Shown: piece by piece, positions 1 to 7,200 of the stretch
How positions within the stretch are numbered: position 1 is the first letter of the stretch
Layout of the letters: each line of letters starts with the position of its first letter
Source of the DNA: Bacillus sp. B1-b2
Lineage (GTDB): Bacteria; Bacillota; Bacilli; Bacillales; Cytobacillaceae
Direction of reading: 5' to 3'
Assembly: GCF_009183415.1 (NCBI RefSeq)
Contig: NZ_WEHU01000009.1
Coordinates: 141,969-205,968 of the forward strand
DNA: 64,000 bases
Translations under genes and position numbers: made by a program
The notes under the pieces: model-generated
Seen by the model: the letters and a program-made list of their open reading frames with translations, nothing else
What the model was told of the DNA's origin: nothing
Databases searched by the model: none

Positions 1-70
1 AGACTAAAAATATTGATTTTGTGATATATAAGAGAATAGGATTTACTCTGAAATAGAAAGGGTTGTGTAA

Positions 71-1090
71 ATGAAAGGAAGAGATTACTACTTTGACAAT
101 GCAAAATTCTTCTTAATCTTTTTTGTTGTTTTTGGACATTTTATCCAATCTTTTATCAATGATAATGAAAATATATATACGCTTTATAAAGTTATTTATA
201 CTTTTCATATGCCAGCGTTTATTTTGGTTTCAGGTTTCTTTGCGAAAGGCATTGCTGAAAAAGGATATGTAAGAAAATATGTAAAAAGGCTAATTGTACC
301 ATACCTAATCTTTCAATTGGTTTATAGTGTTTTCTACTATTATTTATACGGTAAATCCACTATTAAAATTGAACCTTTATCTCCTCATTGGTCATTATGG
401 TTTTTGGTTAGTTTATTTTTTTGGAATATCTTCTTACTTTATTTCGCGAAGCTAAAGCCCATTTTGGGGATAATGATTGCGTTAGTTTTAGGACTTTTGA
501 TTGGATGCTTTGAATGGACCTCTAGTTATCTGAGCTTAACAAGAACTTTTGTATTTTTTCCTATCTTTCTTATTGGGTTTTATATGAAAAAAGAACATTT
601 TCAACTTGTTCAATCTAAATTTGCACGAGTTTGTTCTATTATCATTTTCTTAAGTGTATTTATTGGGTTTCATCTCTATCCATTTATTAACTACCAATGG
701 TTATTTGGGTCTAAGTCTTATGAAGCTTTAGGGGAAGGCATTATAGTAGGAATGGGTATTCGTATTTGCTTCTATTTGTTAAGCTTTATCATGATTTTCT
801 GTTTTTTCGCTTGTGTACCTAAAAAAGAATACTTTTTCACCAAGTTTGGTAAATACACATTATATGTTTATTTATTGCATGGGTTTATTATACGAATATT
901 TAGAGAAAGTCATCTTCCTGAAATATTTGAATCACCAAATTACTATATCATGATTGTTATTGTTTCTCTCTTATTAACCATGTTTCTTTCCAGTAACATG
1001 ATTATTTCGCTAACTCAACCAATTATTGAGTTAAAAGGATCGAAACTTAAAAAATGGCTAGATATTTCTCAAAATAAAATAAAACTGTAA
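71..1090 (+). CDS. Acyltransferase-3 family membrane protein
   Basis: A 339-residue integral membrane protein of the acyltransferase 3 (OafA/YrhL-like) family, which moves acyl groups onto cell-surface carbohydrates or exopolysaccharide. The N-terminus has the family signature: an Asp-Asn-Ala-Lys element (about residues 9-12) followed by a helix ending in a Gly-His pair (about 22-23), the presumed catalytic histidine. Roughly ten hydrophobic segments follow, and the length suits the stand-alone acyltransferase core without an SGNH domain. A purine-rich GAAAGGG lies about 8 bases before the ATG. It appears monocistronic, with a strong terminator directly downstream. The acyl donor and acceptor cannot be read from the sequence, and no polysaccharide cluster is visible beside it. 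Confidence 0.8.
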   Translation: MKGRDYYFDNAKFFLIFFVVFGHFIQSFINDNENIYTLYKVIYTFHMPAFILVSGFFAKGIAEKGYVRKYVKRLIVPYLIFQLVYSVFYYYLYGKSTIKIEPLSPHWSLWFLVSLFFWNIFLLYFAKLKPILGIMIALVLGLLIGCFEWTSSYLSLTRTFVFFPIFLIGFYMKKEHFQLVQSKFARVCSIIIFLSVFIGFHLYPFINYQWLFGSKSYEALGEGIIVGMGIRICFYLLSFIMIFCFFACVPKKEYFFTKFGKYTLYVYLLHGFIIRIFRESHLPEIFESPNYYIMIVIVSLLLTMFLSSNMIISLTQPIIELKGSKLKKWLDISQNKIKL

Positions 1091-1096
1091 AAGATA

Positions 1097-1132
1097 AAGC
1101 TAATCCATTGTTCTCTTGGATTAGCTTTTCTT
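1097..1132. terminator. Bidirectional intrinsic terminator
   Basis: A 10-bp perfect stem (AAGCTAATCC with GGATTAGCTT) is followed by a T-rich tract. It sits 6 bases after the acyltransferase stop and 7 bases beyond the end of the opposing spore-protein gene, so it can serve both convergent units. Confidence 0.8.
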
Positions 1133-1139
1133 CTTTATT

Positions 1140-1286
1140 TTATTTACTTTTTCCAGCTTTACTTTTCACTCGATCTTTTGTAAGCGGAGCTGTATCAAAC
1201 ATTTTACTTGCGTTTACGTCACCAAACTCTTGTCCAAATTCTACATTTGTAGCTGCTTCTTTTTTATTTGCTTTCTTTTTACTCAT
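1140..1286 (-). CDS. Small gamma-SASP-like spore protein B (48 aa)
   Basis: A 48-residue, Lys/Ala/Glu-rich hydrophilic protein. The longer in-frame reading upstream is not the likely start, because this ATG is preceded by GGGAGGAAAG at ideal spacing, and that SD lies inside the stop region of the neighbouring gene. It contains EFGQEFGDVNA, resembling the EFGTEFASETN segment of gamma-type small acid-soluble spore proteins where the germination protease cuts. It follows a second small protein carrying a similar EF-x-x-EF motif with a 1-base gap, suggesting a translationally coupled pair. The spore-protein assignment rests on the short motif, size, composition and the organism type. An unrelated small basic protein is possible. 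Confidence 0.5.
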   Translation of the reverse strand: MSKKKANKKEAATNVEFGQEFGDVNASKMFDTAPLTKDRVKSKAGKSK

Positions 1287-1287
1287 A

Positions 1288-1446
1288 TTATCTTTCCTCC
1301 CTGCCATGTTTTGAATTTCTATTTGCACCCTTCATTGGGTTTTCTTCACCCGAAAACTCTGCTGAGAACTCAGTCTCTTGTGTATTTTTCTTTGGTGTTT
1401 TGCTATATTTTTCAACCACATCATGCTCTGCTTTTCGCTTTGCCAT
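1288..1446 (-). CDS. Small gamma-SASP-like spore protein A (52 aa)
   Basis: A complete 52-codon frame starting MAKRKAEHDVVEKYSK and ending GREER, read on the minus strand. AAAGGAG lies about 11 bases before the ATG. It holds ETEFSAEFSGEENP, close in pattern to the cleavage segment of gamma-type SASPs (EF-x-x-EF-x-x-E-x-N) and to the EF-x-x-EF of the next gene, although flanking residues differ. Its stop codon lies in the ribosome-binding region of that gene, so the two are probably co-transcribed. Highly charged, no hydrophobic segment and no cysteine. Function is inferred; the reading frame and RBS are seen directly. Confidence 0.5.
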   Translation of the reverse strand: MAKRKAEHDVVEKYSKTPKKNTQETEFSAEFSGEENPMKGANRNSKHGREER

Positions 1447-1580
1447 TTAAATTTCAACTCCTTTTTTGCTTACATTCTATTTTCCGCTAGCTACCTTCAA
1501 TCTATTCTTTCCTACTTTTTACAGAATGGATAAAGGGGGAAAATTAACTATTTTCATCCTACAACTGAGATTTTTTCTAT

Positions 1581-1660
1581 TTCTGTCCTCACTGCGGAGC
1601 ACCAGCTTTTCCTCTATTTCCCGCAGGAGTCGAGTGTCTTCCGCTACATTCCACTAATTT
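1581..1660. repeat. Degenerate interspersed repeat copy
   Basis: Holds CCCGCAGGAGTCGAGTGTC followed by TTCCGCTACATTCCACTAA. This closely resembles, from memory, one end of the GC-rich interspersed repeat common in intergenic regions of Bacillus relatives. The rest of the 1447-1799 gap is AT-rich with no convincing gene. A related, reverse-oriented copy is near 6160-6295. Confidence 0.45.
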
Positions 1661-1682
1661 TAAAATTCAATATTCAACAGGT

Positions 1683-1732
1683 AAAAAAAAGATCCGAACA
1701 ACTAGAAAAAATGACTTCTAATAGTTCGGACT
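1683..1732 (-). terminator. Terminator downstream of the Ktr gene
   Basis: Imperfect stem (GTCCGAAC with GTTCGGAT) followed on the minus strand by seven or more T residues, 68 bases past the potassium-transporter stop codon. Confidence 0.65.
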
Positions 1733-1799
1733 AATTATTGGTTGAAATACTTTTGCCCATTTACTTATGATGAACTGAAATATTTATACTTAGCAACTT

Positions 1800-3155
1800 C
1801 TAGCCTATAATAATTCTTTCTTTTGGATAATGGAAATTGTCTTTTTTCTCTTTTCCGCCAATGATATAGATAAAAGAGGTTAAGCCTATACGCCCTATAA
1901 ACATTAGTAGCATAATAACACATTTTCCAAAGCTTGATAATTCTGGGGTAATCCCTAAAGACAGACCTGTAGTTCCAAATGCTGAGCATACTTCAAATAA
2001 AATTTTTATTAAAGGCAGATTCTCTGTTATAGACAACATAATAACGGATATTAAACAAATCCCTGTAGCGAAAATAGTAACAACAAGAGATTTAATGATA
2101 TCTTCTTCATGAAGCTCCCTTTTAAATAGCTTAATATGCTTATTTCCATTTGCATAATGATAAATAAATAATAAATTTAGTGCAAAGGTGGTTGTTCTTA
2201 TTCCCCCACCAACAGAACTCGGTGATGCACCTATAAACATAAGAAAACAAAAGATGAGCAAAGTTCCTGTAGATAAATGATTTAAGTCCATGGTGGTTAG
2301 TCCACCACTGCGAGTGGATGCTGAATGAAAAAAGGCATTAAAAAATATTTCGTGCCAGGTCATACCAATATAATAATGATTCCACTCAAGAAGAATCATG
2401 ACAATTGTACCAAATAGTAGTAAGAACCCAAATGTGATAGTTGTTAATTTAGTAAACAGAGAAAATCGAAAGGATGTGTTTTCTCCTTTTAAAAATAAAT
2501 AATTCTTTACCTCAATTAATACAGGGAATCCAATAGCACCTAATGTGATTAAAATAATATGAACTAATTGGACAAAATAATCATCCTTAAAGGGTGTTAA
2601 TGAACCACCTGTGATATCTAATCCTCCATTAGTAGTAGCACTAACAGAAGCAAATAATCCATGTAATAAGGATCTTTTCCAATCATTATAATAATGATGA
2701 AATTGTAAAGTTAAAATAATGGCTCCAAGAATCTCTATTATTAAAATGATCTTTATTATTTCTCTAATCAAGTTCACTAATCCTGAAAGATTGGATTGAT
2801 TATGATCAAGCATAATTAGTTGTCTCTCTCTTAACCCAATTTTCTTCCGCAGCAACATCCAAAAGAAAGTTCCTAATGTCATTACTCCAATGCCACCAAA
2901 TTGCAAAACTAAAATGAGAATAAAAATCCCAAAGGTACTATATGTATCTGCAATATTCACTACCGTTAATCCCGTTACACTTACAGCACTAACAGCAGTA
3001 AAAACACTATCTAGAAAGGAAACAGAAACTCCTTCTTTATGTACACCAGGCAATCGTAATAAGAGGACAGAAACACTTACCGCAATTAAGTAATAACTTG
3101 TAATAATTTGCGCTGGTGTAAATTTCTGCAGCAATTCTTTGAATCTCAAATTCAT
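1800..3155 (-). CDS. KtrB/KtrD-type potassium uptake channel subunit
   Basis: A 451-residue membrane protein of the TrkH/KtrB superfamily, the pore subunit of Na+- or H+-coupled K+ uptake. Four M1-P-M2 repeats can be recognised from their selectivity-filter loops: VTGLTV (about 60), ATTNGGLD (about 173), STRSGG (about 282) and FGTTGLS (about 392), each with the conserved glycine. The length matches Bacillus KtrB and KtrD (about 445-450). No RCK-type gating subunit (KtrA/KtrC) is adjacent, which is common for ktrD. No riboswitch was recognised upstream. Which paralogue it is cannot be settled here, so no symbol is given. With kimA at 55-57 kb it is one of two K+ importers in the window. Confidence 0.9.
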   Translation of the reverse strand: MNLRFKELLQKFTPAQIITSYYLIAVSVSVLLLRLPGVHKEGVSVSFLDSVFTAVSAVSVTGLTVVNIADTYSTFGIFILILVLQFGGIGVMTLGTFFWMLLRKKIGLRERQLIMLDHNQSNLSGLVNLIREIIKIILIIEILGAIILTLQFHHYYNDWKRSLLHGLFASVSATTNGGLDITGGSLTPFKDDYFVQLVHIILITLGAIGFPVLIEVKNYLFLKGENTSFRFSLFTKLTTITFGFLLLFGTIVMILLEWNHYYIGMTWHEIFFNAFFHSASTRSGGLTTMDLNHLSTGTLLIFCFLMFIGASPSSVGGGIRTTTFALNLLFIYHYANGNKHIKLFKRELHEEDIIKSLVVTIFATGICLISVIMLSITENLPLIKILFEVCSAFGTTGLSLGITPELSSFGKCVIMLLMFIGRIGLTSFIYIIGGKEKKDNFHYPKERIIIG

Positions 3156-3404
3156 TCTGATACATTTCCTTTCTTTCTAAAAAAATCATCAATAACTAAA
3201 AGTATAATTTATCTCCATTATCACGTACAGTTGTTTTATTATTTTTTTCCTTTAGCGGTTTTTGAGGTAAATTCTATATAAAACCGTTATACACAATCAT
3301 TACCACTTATTATTATAGAAAAAACACATAAATTAGTAGTACAGAATCATTTCTTGGTTCTATATGTATGAACAAATACTAATTGCTAATAGGAGGAAAT
3401 TAGA

Positions 3405-3599
3405 ATGGCTACTACAAATAAATTATTAGTTCCTGGGATTGAACAATATATGGATAGTATAAAATATGAAATTGCACAAGAATTTGGAGTTAGTTTAGGC
3501 TCAGATACTGTAGCTAGATCAAATGGTTCTGTAGGTGGAGAAATAACAAAAAGACTTGTTCAACAAGCACAAGCTGAGTTATCAGGTAAAACAAACTAA
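3405..3599 (+). CDS. Alpha/beta-type small acid-soluble spore protein
   Basis: A 64-residue protein of the alpha/beta SASP family, which coats DNA in the forespore and is degraded at germination to feed outgrowth. It has the N-terminal region with [10 protein letters not shown] around residues 20-29, where the Gpr protease cuts between Glu and Ile/Phe-type residues, and the C-terminal DNA-binding signature [16 protein letters not shown]. Length is typical (60-75). AGGAGG lies 7-8 bases before the ATG. Expression is expected to be forespore-specific (sigma-G), but I could not identify a convincing sigma-G promoter. It is monocistronic with a strong terminator. Confidence 0.95.
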   Translation: MATTNKLLVPGIEQYMDSIKYEIAQEFGVSLGSDTVARSNGSVGGEITKRLVQQAQAELSGKTN

Positions 3600-3618
3600 C
3601 AGACTTATTATTTGCCAC

Positions 3619-3658
3619 GAACAAAAAAGCCATTCAATAAGGAATGGCTTTTTTGTTC
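3619..3658. terminator. Bidirectional terminator between SASP and TerC genes
   Basis: A 17-bp perfect inverted repeat (GAACAAAAAAGCCATTC and complement) with a 6-base loop. The A/T runs in the stem provide a U-tract on both strands, suited to the two convergent genes. Confidence 0.85.
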
Positions 3659-3675
3659 ATGAGATAATCTTTTTA

Positions 3676-4452
3676 TTATTGTGCATTACTTTCCTTTGTC
3701 TTTACAGCTTCTTTATTAGATAATAAATATCCTCCAACAGCAATTGCTACTAACACAATCCAGAATACAGCCTTCCAACCTTTTGACTCTGGAAAATGCT
3801 CATCTAGGAATCCTACTGCAGGGTGTGCTAATGTAAATACTGCTAATTTTACACCAACCCAACCAACTATTAAGAAAGCTGCAGTTTCTAATGATGGTCT
3901 AGAATGAAGAAGTTTAACAAACCAGTTTGCAGCAAAACGCATGATAATTAAGCCAATTAATCCTCCTAAGAACATAACCATAAACTGTCCACCGTCAATT
4001 CCACCAAGTGAGAACCAACCTGTAGCTGGCAATGTAATCGCTAGAGCAACAGCAGCTAGCATAGAGTCAATGGCAAATGCAATATCTGCCAATTCAACTT
4101 TTAACACAGTCATCCAAAAACCAGATTTTTTCTTTTCTTTTCCTTCTTTCTCTTTATCCCCTTTATTCGCGTACTTCCCATAAATATTATGGACTGCGAT
4201 AAACAATAGATAAATCGCACCTATTGCTTGAACTTGCCATACATCTACTAGGAAAGAGATCATAAATAATGTAGCAAAACGGAAAACAAATGCTCCTAGT
4301 AAACCATAAAAAAGTGCCTTTTTTTGTTGATCTGGTGGTAAATGTTTAACCATTACAGCCATAACAACCGCATTATCAGCTGCGAGTAATCCTTCTAACA
4401 CAACTAAAATTAGTAATACCCATCCATATTCTAACAACATGCTAGCATCCAT
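3676..4452 (-). CDS. TerC-family membrane protein (YkoY/MeeY-like)
   Basis: A 258-residue TerC-family protein. In Bacillus, YkoY (MeeY) and YceF (MeeF) are thought to export Mn2+ that metallates secreted enzymes. The sequence shows an EGLLAADNAVVMA motif (about 20-32) and the paired DIAFAIDSMLAA motif (about 123-134), whose acidic residues mark the family's metal site. About seven hydrophobic segments flank a Lys/Glu-rich cytosolic loop at about 98-112. GGAGG is well placed before the ATG. The leader carries a yybP-ykoY Mn2+ riboswitch, which supports a manganese role and YkoY over YceF. No neighbouring partner gene is seen. Confidence 0.85.
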   Translation of the reverse strand: MDASMLLEYGWVLLILVVLEGLLAADNAVVMAVMVKHLPPDQQKKALFYGLLGAFVFRFATLFMISFLVDVWQVQAIGAIYLLFIAVHNIYGKYANKGDKEKEGKEKKKSGFWMTVLKVELADIAFAIDSMLAAVALAITLPATGWFSLGGIDGGQFMVMFLGGLIGLIIMRFAANWFVKLLHSRPSLETAAFLIVGWVGVKLAVFTLAHPAVGFLDEHFPESKGWKAVFWIVLVAIAVGGYLLSNKEAVKTKESNAQ

Positions 4453-4537
4453 ACTTTTTCCTCCTTTTGTTTTTTATTTGTATACCCCCTATTTGCAGGT
4501 TTGGCTACGTTCTTTCGTTAGTATGTACAAAAGTACG

Positions 4538-4571
4538 CAAAAAAGACCTTTGCCAAATAGGCAAAGGTCTT
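4538..4571 (-). terminator. Riboswitch-controlled terminator
   Basis: A 12-bp stem (AAGACCTTTGCC with GGCAAAGGTCTT) followed by six T residues on the minus strand. Its 5' arm is also the 3' strand of riboswitch P1, so aptamer folding and termination are mutually exclusive. Confidence 0.8.
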
Positions 4572-4666
4572 GCAAAGCATACGTAGATGCCAACAAAGCC
4601 GATGACATTAAGTCATGAACTGACGACTTTGTTTTAGGTTTAGAACCTAAAAGCTACTCCCCTTTG
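4562..4666 (-). promoter_or_regulatory. yybP-ykoY manganese riboswitch
   Basis: The minus strand reads CAAAGGGGAGTAGC at the 5' side and CGGCTTTGTTGGCATCTACG at the 3' side, the conserved loop segments of the yybP-ykoY class, closed by P1 pairing CAAAGG with CCTTTG. The class binds Mn2+. Because P1 competes with the terminator's 5' arm, Mn2+ should favour readthrough into the TerC-family gene. Confidence 0.88.
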
Positions 4667-4672
4667 AGTAGT

Positions 4673-4972
4673 ATACAAATATTATAATACTATTATATCC
4701 AACTCCTAATACTTTGACAATACAAATTTTGTTTTTTATAAACTATTTTAAATAAAACTTAAGCTCTCAGCTTGTTGAAAATGTAATTTAGGAAGATTGA
4801 ATAGAATTTTTATGCCAGATGATCTACGGTTACATGGATGAAATCCTAGAGGTTTTACGAGGAAGCCACTGAGAAAGTAATACTATTTGTATCAGTGTAT
4901 AGCAAACCCTCTTAATATAAGTTAACTGTGTAATGGCCTCTTTCCACTTGGCTTAAACTATGAGCACCTGTA
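4673..4972. other. Gene-free stretch, nothing recognised
   Basis: No supported reading frame or RNA. Part of it (about 4755-4850) reads like a very degenerate relative of the repeat at 6160-6295, sharing a TTTTTAT-x-CCAGATGAT segment, but divergence is too great for a firm call. Confidence 0.3.
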
Positions 4973-5003
4973 ACAAAAAACATCACCCTATTCAGAGTGA
5001 TGT
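4973..5003 (-). terminator. Terminator of the small membrane protein gene
   Basis: The stem AACATCAC/GTGATGTT with extra pairs is followed on the minus strand by a run of T residues, about 50 bases beyond the stop at 5056. Confidence 0.75.
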
Positions 5004-5055
5004 TCTTCACAAACTCCTACTACACTATTTAGGATTTTATTGACATCCTAAAAGA

Positions 5056-5529
5056 TTAAGCTTGCTTTTGCTTTTTATAAAATATGATGCTACGCTTCAC
5101 TATTTCCCCAGATATTATGCCTGGAATCAAAAATACGATTGGTAGAAAAACAGGACCTAGTAATACTCCAAATAATTCAAGCTTAGTGGAATAAAACACT
5201 CCTACTGTCACAAAATATGCACAAAATACAAAAGGTAAAAATGCGTATTCATCTTCCGTTTCCATAGCAGTGTTATAAGCATCCCACATAGCAAACATAT
5301 ACAAACAGGGATAAAAAAGGAGCCATTGAAAATTCACTACCTTAATTGCCTCATCAATATCACCTAGAAAACTTAGCATAATGGCTTTATTAAAGTGACT
5401 CGCTGCGTTAATAATAAATTCCAGTATAACAAGAATGGTTCCTTTCCAATAGTTTTTCAATAATAACTGGCTGAATCCTGGTAGTGCAATACTCCACATT
5501 ATCGCTTCTAATTTACTAAGCCCCTTCAT
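5056..5529 (-). CDS. Uncharacterised polytopic membrane protein
   Basis: A 157-residue protein of unknown function. The start chosen is the second ATG (MKGLSKLEA), because GGTGAT sits 4 bases before it and the first ATG has no SD. Four hydrophobic segments are visible (about 10-28, 30-50, 70-85, 98-145). The N-terminal LPGFSQLLLKNYWKG stretch has a conserved look seen in small Bacillus membrane proteins, but I cannot name a family. The C-terminus is basic (YKKQKQA) and probably cytoplasmic. It is monocistronic with its own terminator. No function is inferred. Confidence 0.65.
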   Translation of the reverse strand: MKGLSKLEAIMWSIALPGFSQLLLKNYWKGTILVILEFIINAASHFNKAIMLSFLGDIDEAIKVVNFQWLLFYPCLYMFAMWDAYNTAMETEDEYAFLPFVFCAYFVTVGVFYSTKLELFGVLLGPVFLPIVFLIPGIISGEIVKRSIIFYKKQKQA

Positions 5530-5668
5530 CGGTATCACCATCTAATTTTCTATACCTTACTTCTGTAACTATACTGTAACATTTTTAGCTGTTATGTTAC
5601 TTTTTATACACCCTCCTAAAAAATCCCAACAAATTTACAAATCTTTTATTCTTATTACTTGAAGCTAA

Positions 5669-5777
5669 CAAAAAAAAGAGCTCTTGGGCTCTTTTCATAC
5701 TGTTGAAAAACAAAATTGTCTATGGACAATTTTGTGATAATAGAGATACCCCCTCGTAACACAATGGAAAACGAGGG
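5669..5777. repeat. Three consecutive short inverted repeats
   Basis: Hairpin 1 near 5669-5697 (AGAGC/GCTCT, T-run on the minus strand); hairpin 2 at 5710-5735 (ACAAAATTGTC, 4-base loop, perfect complement); hairpin 3 at 5751-5777 (CCCTCGT/ACGAGGG). They occupy a gene-free stretch between 5530 and 5930. No gene or known RNA family is recognised. Confidence 0.5.
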
Positions 5778-5929
5778 ATTATTCTATGCACTTCACCCAT
5801 TCAAATGTGGAAATAGTAGAAAATTGAAAGAGTGATGAAATAATGTAGGATGCTTCGTACCATAGAGAATTTGGAAAAAACCACTTTTAGAAAAATAGTC
5901 GTAGAAATCCTCTTATTATCGTTACTTCC

Positions 5930-6133
5930 ATGAAAAACAAAGGAAATAGACGGAGAATTACGCCTATTTCCTTAGAACACATGAAATCGGAGGCATTTTC
6001 CTTACTTAACCGGAAAAATCCGCTTATTAGCAAGCAAATTAACAGTATATTTGCCATTAGTCGGAATTCTCCGCTTATTTTTGATGATTCCTACAAATTG
6101 GCTGTGGAATTTTTTTTACAACAAAATTATTAA
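5930..6133 (+). repeat. Repeat-bearing small open frame (67 codons), doubtful gene
   Basis: A 67-codon open frame built around three near-copies of CGGA-x4-CCGC-x-TATT-like sequence at 5951, 6011 and 6062. Spacings are 60 and 51 bases, both multiples of three, so the frame encodes the similar peptides RRITPIS, RKNPLIS and SRNSPLI. The DNA copies are partly palindromic (CGGAAAAATCCG, CGGAATTCTCCG). There is no good SD before the ATG (CTTCC precedes it), and such frames recur between genes of Bacillus relatives in my memory. More likely a dispersed repeat that happens to stay open than a real protein, but in-frame conservation leaves that open. Confidence 0.35.
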
Positions 6134-6159
6134 TATAGCTTAATTTTTATCCAGATGAT

Positions 6160-6295
6160 TTATGTTTCAGTGGTGGGACTCCTATGGAATCTGCGAGAGC
6201 TTTATACCTTGTAGGCAAAAGGCAGACCTCGGATAAAGCTTCTCGAACCCCATGGAAAGCGAACCGAACGCCTGTAACCGAAACCAATACCTTAT
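6160..6295. repeat. Diverged interspersed repeat of Bacillaceae type
   Basis: Begins with CAGTGGTGGGACTCCTATGG and ends with CCATGGAAAGCGAACCGAAC then GCCTGTAACCGAAACCAAT. These match the pattern of the two ends of the widespread GACTCCTGCGGG...GCGGAAAGCGAA intergenic repeat. Internal arms CGAGAGCTTTAT (6194-6205) and ATAAAGCTTCTCG (6233-6245) can pair. The copy at 1581-1660 is the opposite orientation. No protein is encoded. Confidence 0.55.
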
Positions 6296-6385
6296 TTAGC
6301 GAGTTAATTACTTATACAAGTTTTTAACACACTCATGTTATAAAATTGGAGGCATTTTCATTGCATAATCTTTTTCAACAAGCCG

Positions 6386-6406
6386 AAAGAGCCCTCGGGC
6401 TCTTTT
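6386..6406 (-). terminator. Hairpin at the end of the amino-acid ABC operon
   Basis: A perfect stem AAAGAGCCC/GGGCTCTTT overlapping the stop codon of the ATPase gene. The T-run on the minus strand is only three bases, so termination may be weak. Confidence 0.5.
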
Positions 6407-7184
6407 ATAAGATCTGTGATAAGAATAATTTTGTTCTTTCATGTTTTGGATTATCAAAGATTTCCTCTGGTTTACCCATTTCTACAATTTCTCCTTTATC
6501 AAATAACACAATTCTGTCTGCCACTTGTCTCGCAAAGCCCATCTCATGGGTTACTACTAACATCGTCATACCTGACTCCGCCAATGTCTTCATTACATCC
6601 AACACTTCTTTTACCATTTCTGGATCTAGTGCTGATGTAGGTTCATCAAATAACATGATTTTTGGTTGCATGGCTAATGCTCTAGCAATTGCTACACGTT
6701 GCTGTTGACCACCAGACAATTGACCAGGATATTTATTCGCCTGTTCCGGAATCCCTACTCTTTCTAATAGTTCCTTTGCAATTTGTTCTGCTTTCGCTTT
6801 TTTCCATTTACGAACCCAAATCGGTGCAAGCGATATATTCTTTAAGATGGTCATATGAGGAAATAAATTAAAGGATTGAAATACCATACCAGTTTCTTTT
6901 CGTATTTCTTCTATATTTCTTAAGTCATCTGTTAATGCAATATCATCCACTACAATGCTACCCTTTTGGAATTCTTCTAATGCATTTATCGTGCGTATAA
7001 AAGTAGATTTACCTGAACCTGATGGACCAAGTATTACTATAACTTCCCCTTGCTTAACAGTTAAGTCTACATCCTTTAGCACATGATGATCGCCATACCA
7101 TTTGTTTAATTTAGTTACCGTTATAATATCTTCTCTTTTATTTAAAGGTGTTGTTATTTTATCGACTGAGAAAACACTTTCCAT
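6405..7184 (-). CDS. Polar amino-acid ABC transporter ATPase
   Basis: A 259-residue ATPase of the polar-amino-acid importer class (GlnQ/AapP/BztD-like), which energises uptake by the two preceding permeases. It shows Walker [10 protein letters not shown] (about 54-62), Q-loop [10 protein letters not shown], signature LSGGQQQR (about 154), Walker [13 protein letters not shown] and the switch histidine in [10 protein letters not shown] start at MESVFS, which follows GGGGAG at good spacing; the longer reading overlaps the permease stop. A 20-residue N-terminal extension precedes the usual start of the domain. Last gene of the 10.7-6.4 kb operon. Confidence 0.92.
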   Translation of the reverse strand: MESVFSVDKITTPLNKREDIITVTKLNKWYGDHHVLKDVDLTVKQGEVIVILGPSGSGKSTFIRTINALEEFQKGSIVVDDIALTDDLRNIEEIRKETGMVFQSFNLFPHMTILKNISLAPIWVRKWKKAKAEQIAKELLERVGIPEQANKYPGQLSGGQQQRVAIARALAMQPKIMLFDEPTSALDPEMVKEVLDVMKTLAESGMTMLVVTHEMGFARQVADRIVLFDKGEIVEMGKPEEIFDNPKHERTKLFLSQIL

Positions 7185-7200
7185 TTTTCTTCTCCCCTTC

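Noticed and set aside
1108..1657. Several hydrophobic plus-strand frames
   Set aside because: They are antisense to the two small spore-protein genes and the repeat remnant; none has an SD.
3200..3400. c-di-AMP or other riboswitch upstream of the Ktr gene
   Set aside because: Short complementary segments exist, but none of the conserved ydaO elements.
6346..6708. 120-codon plus-strand frame opposite the amino-acid ABC ATPase
   Set aside because: Antisense shadow of conserved ATPase motifs; its start lies in repeat remnants.
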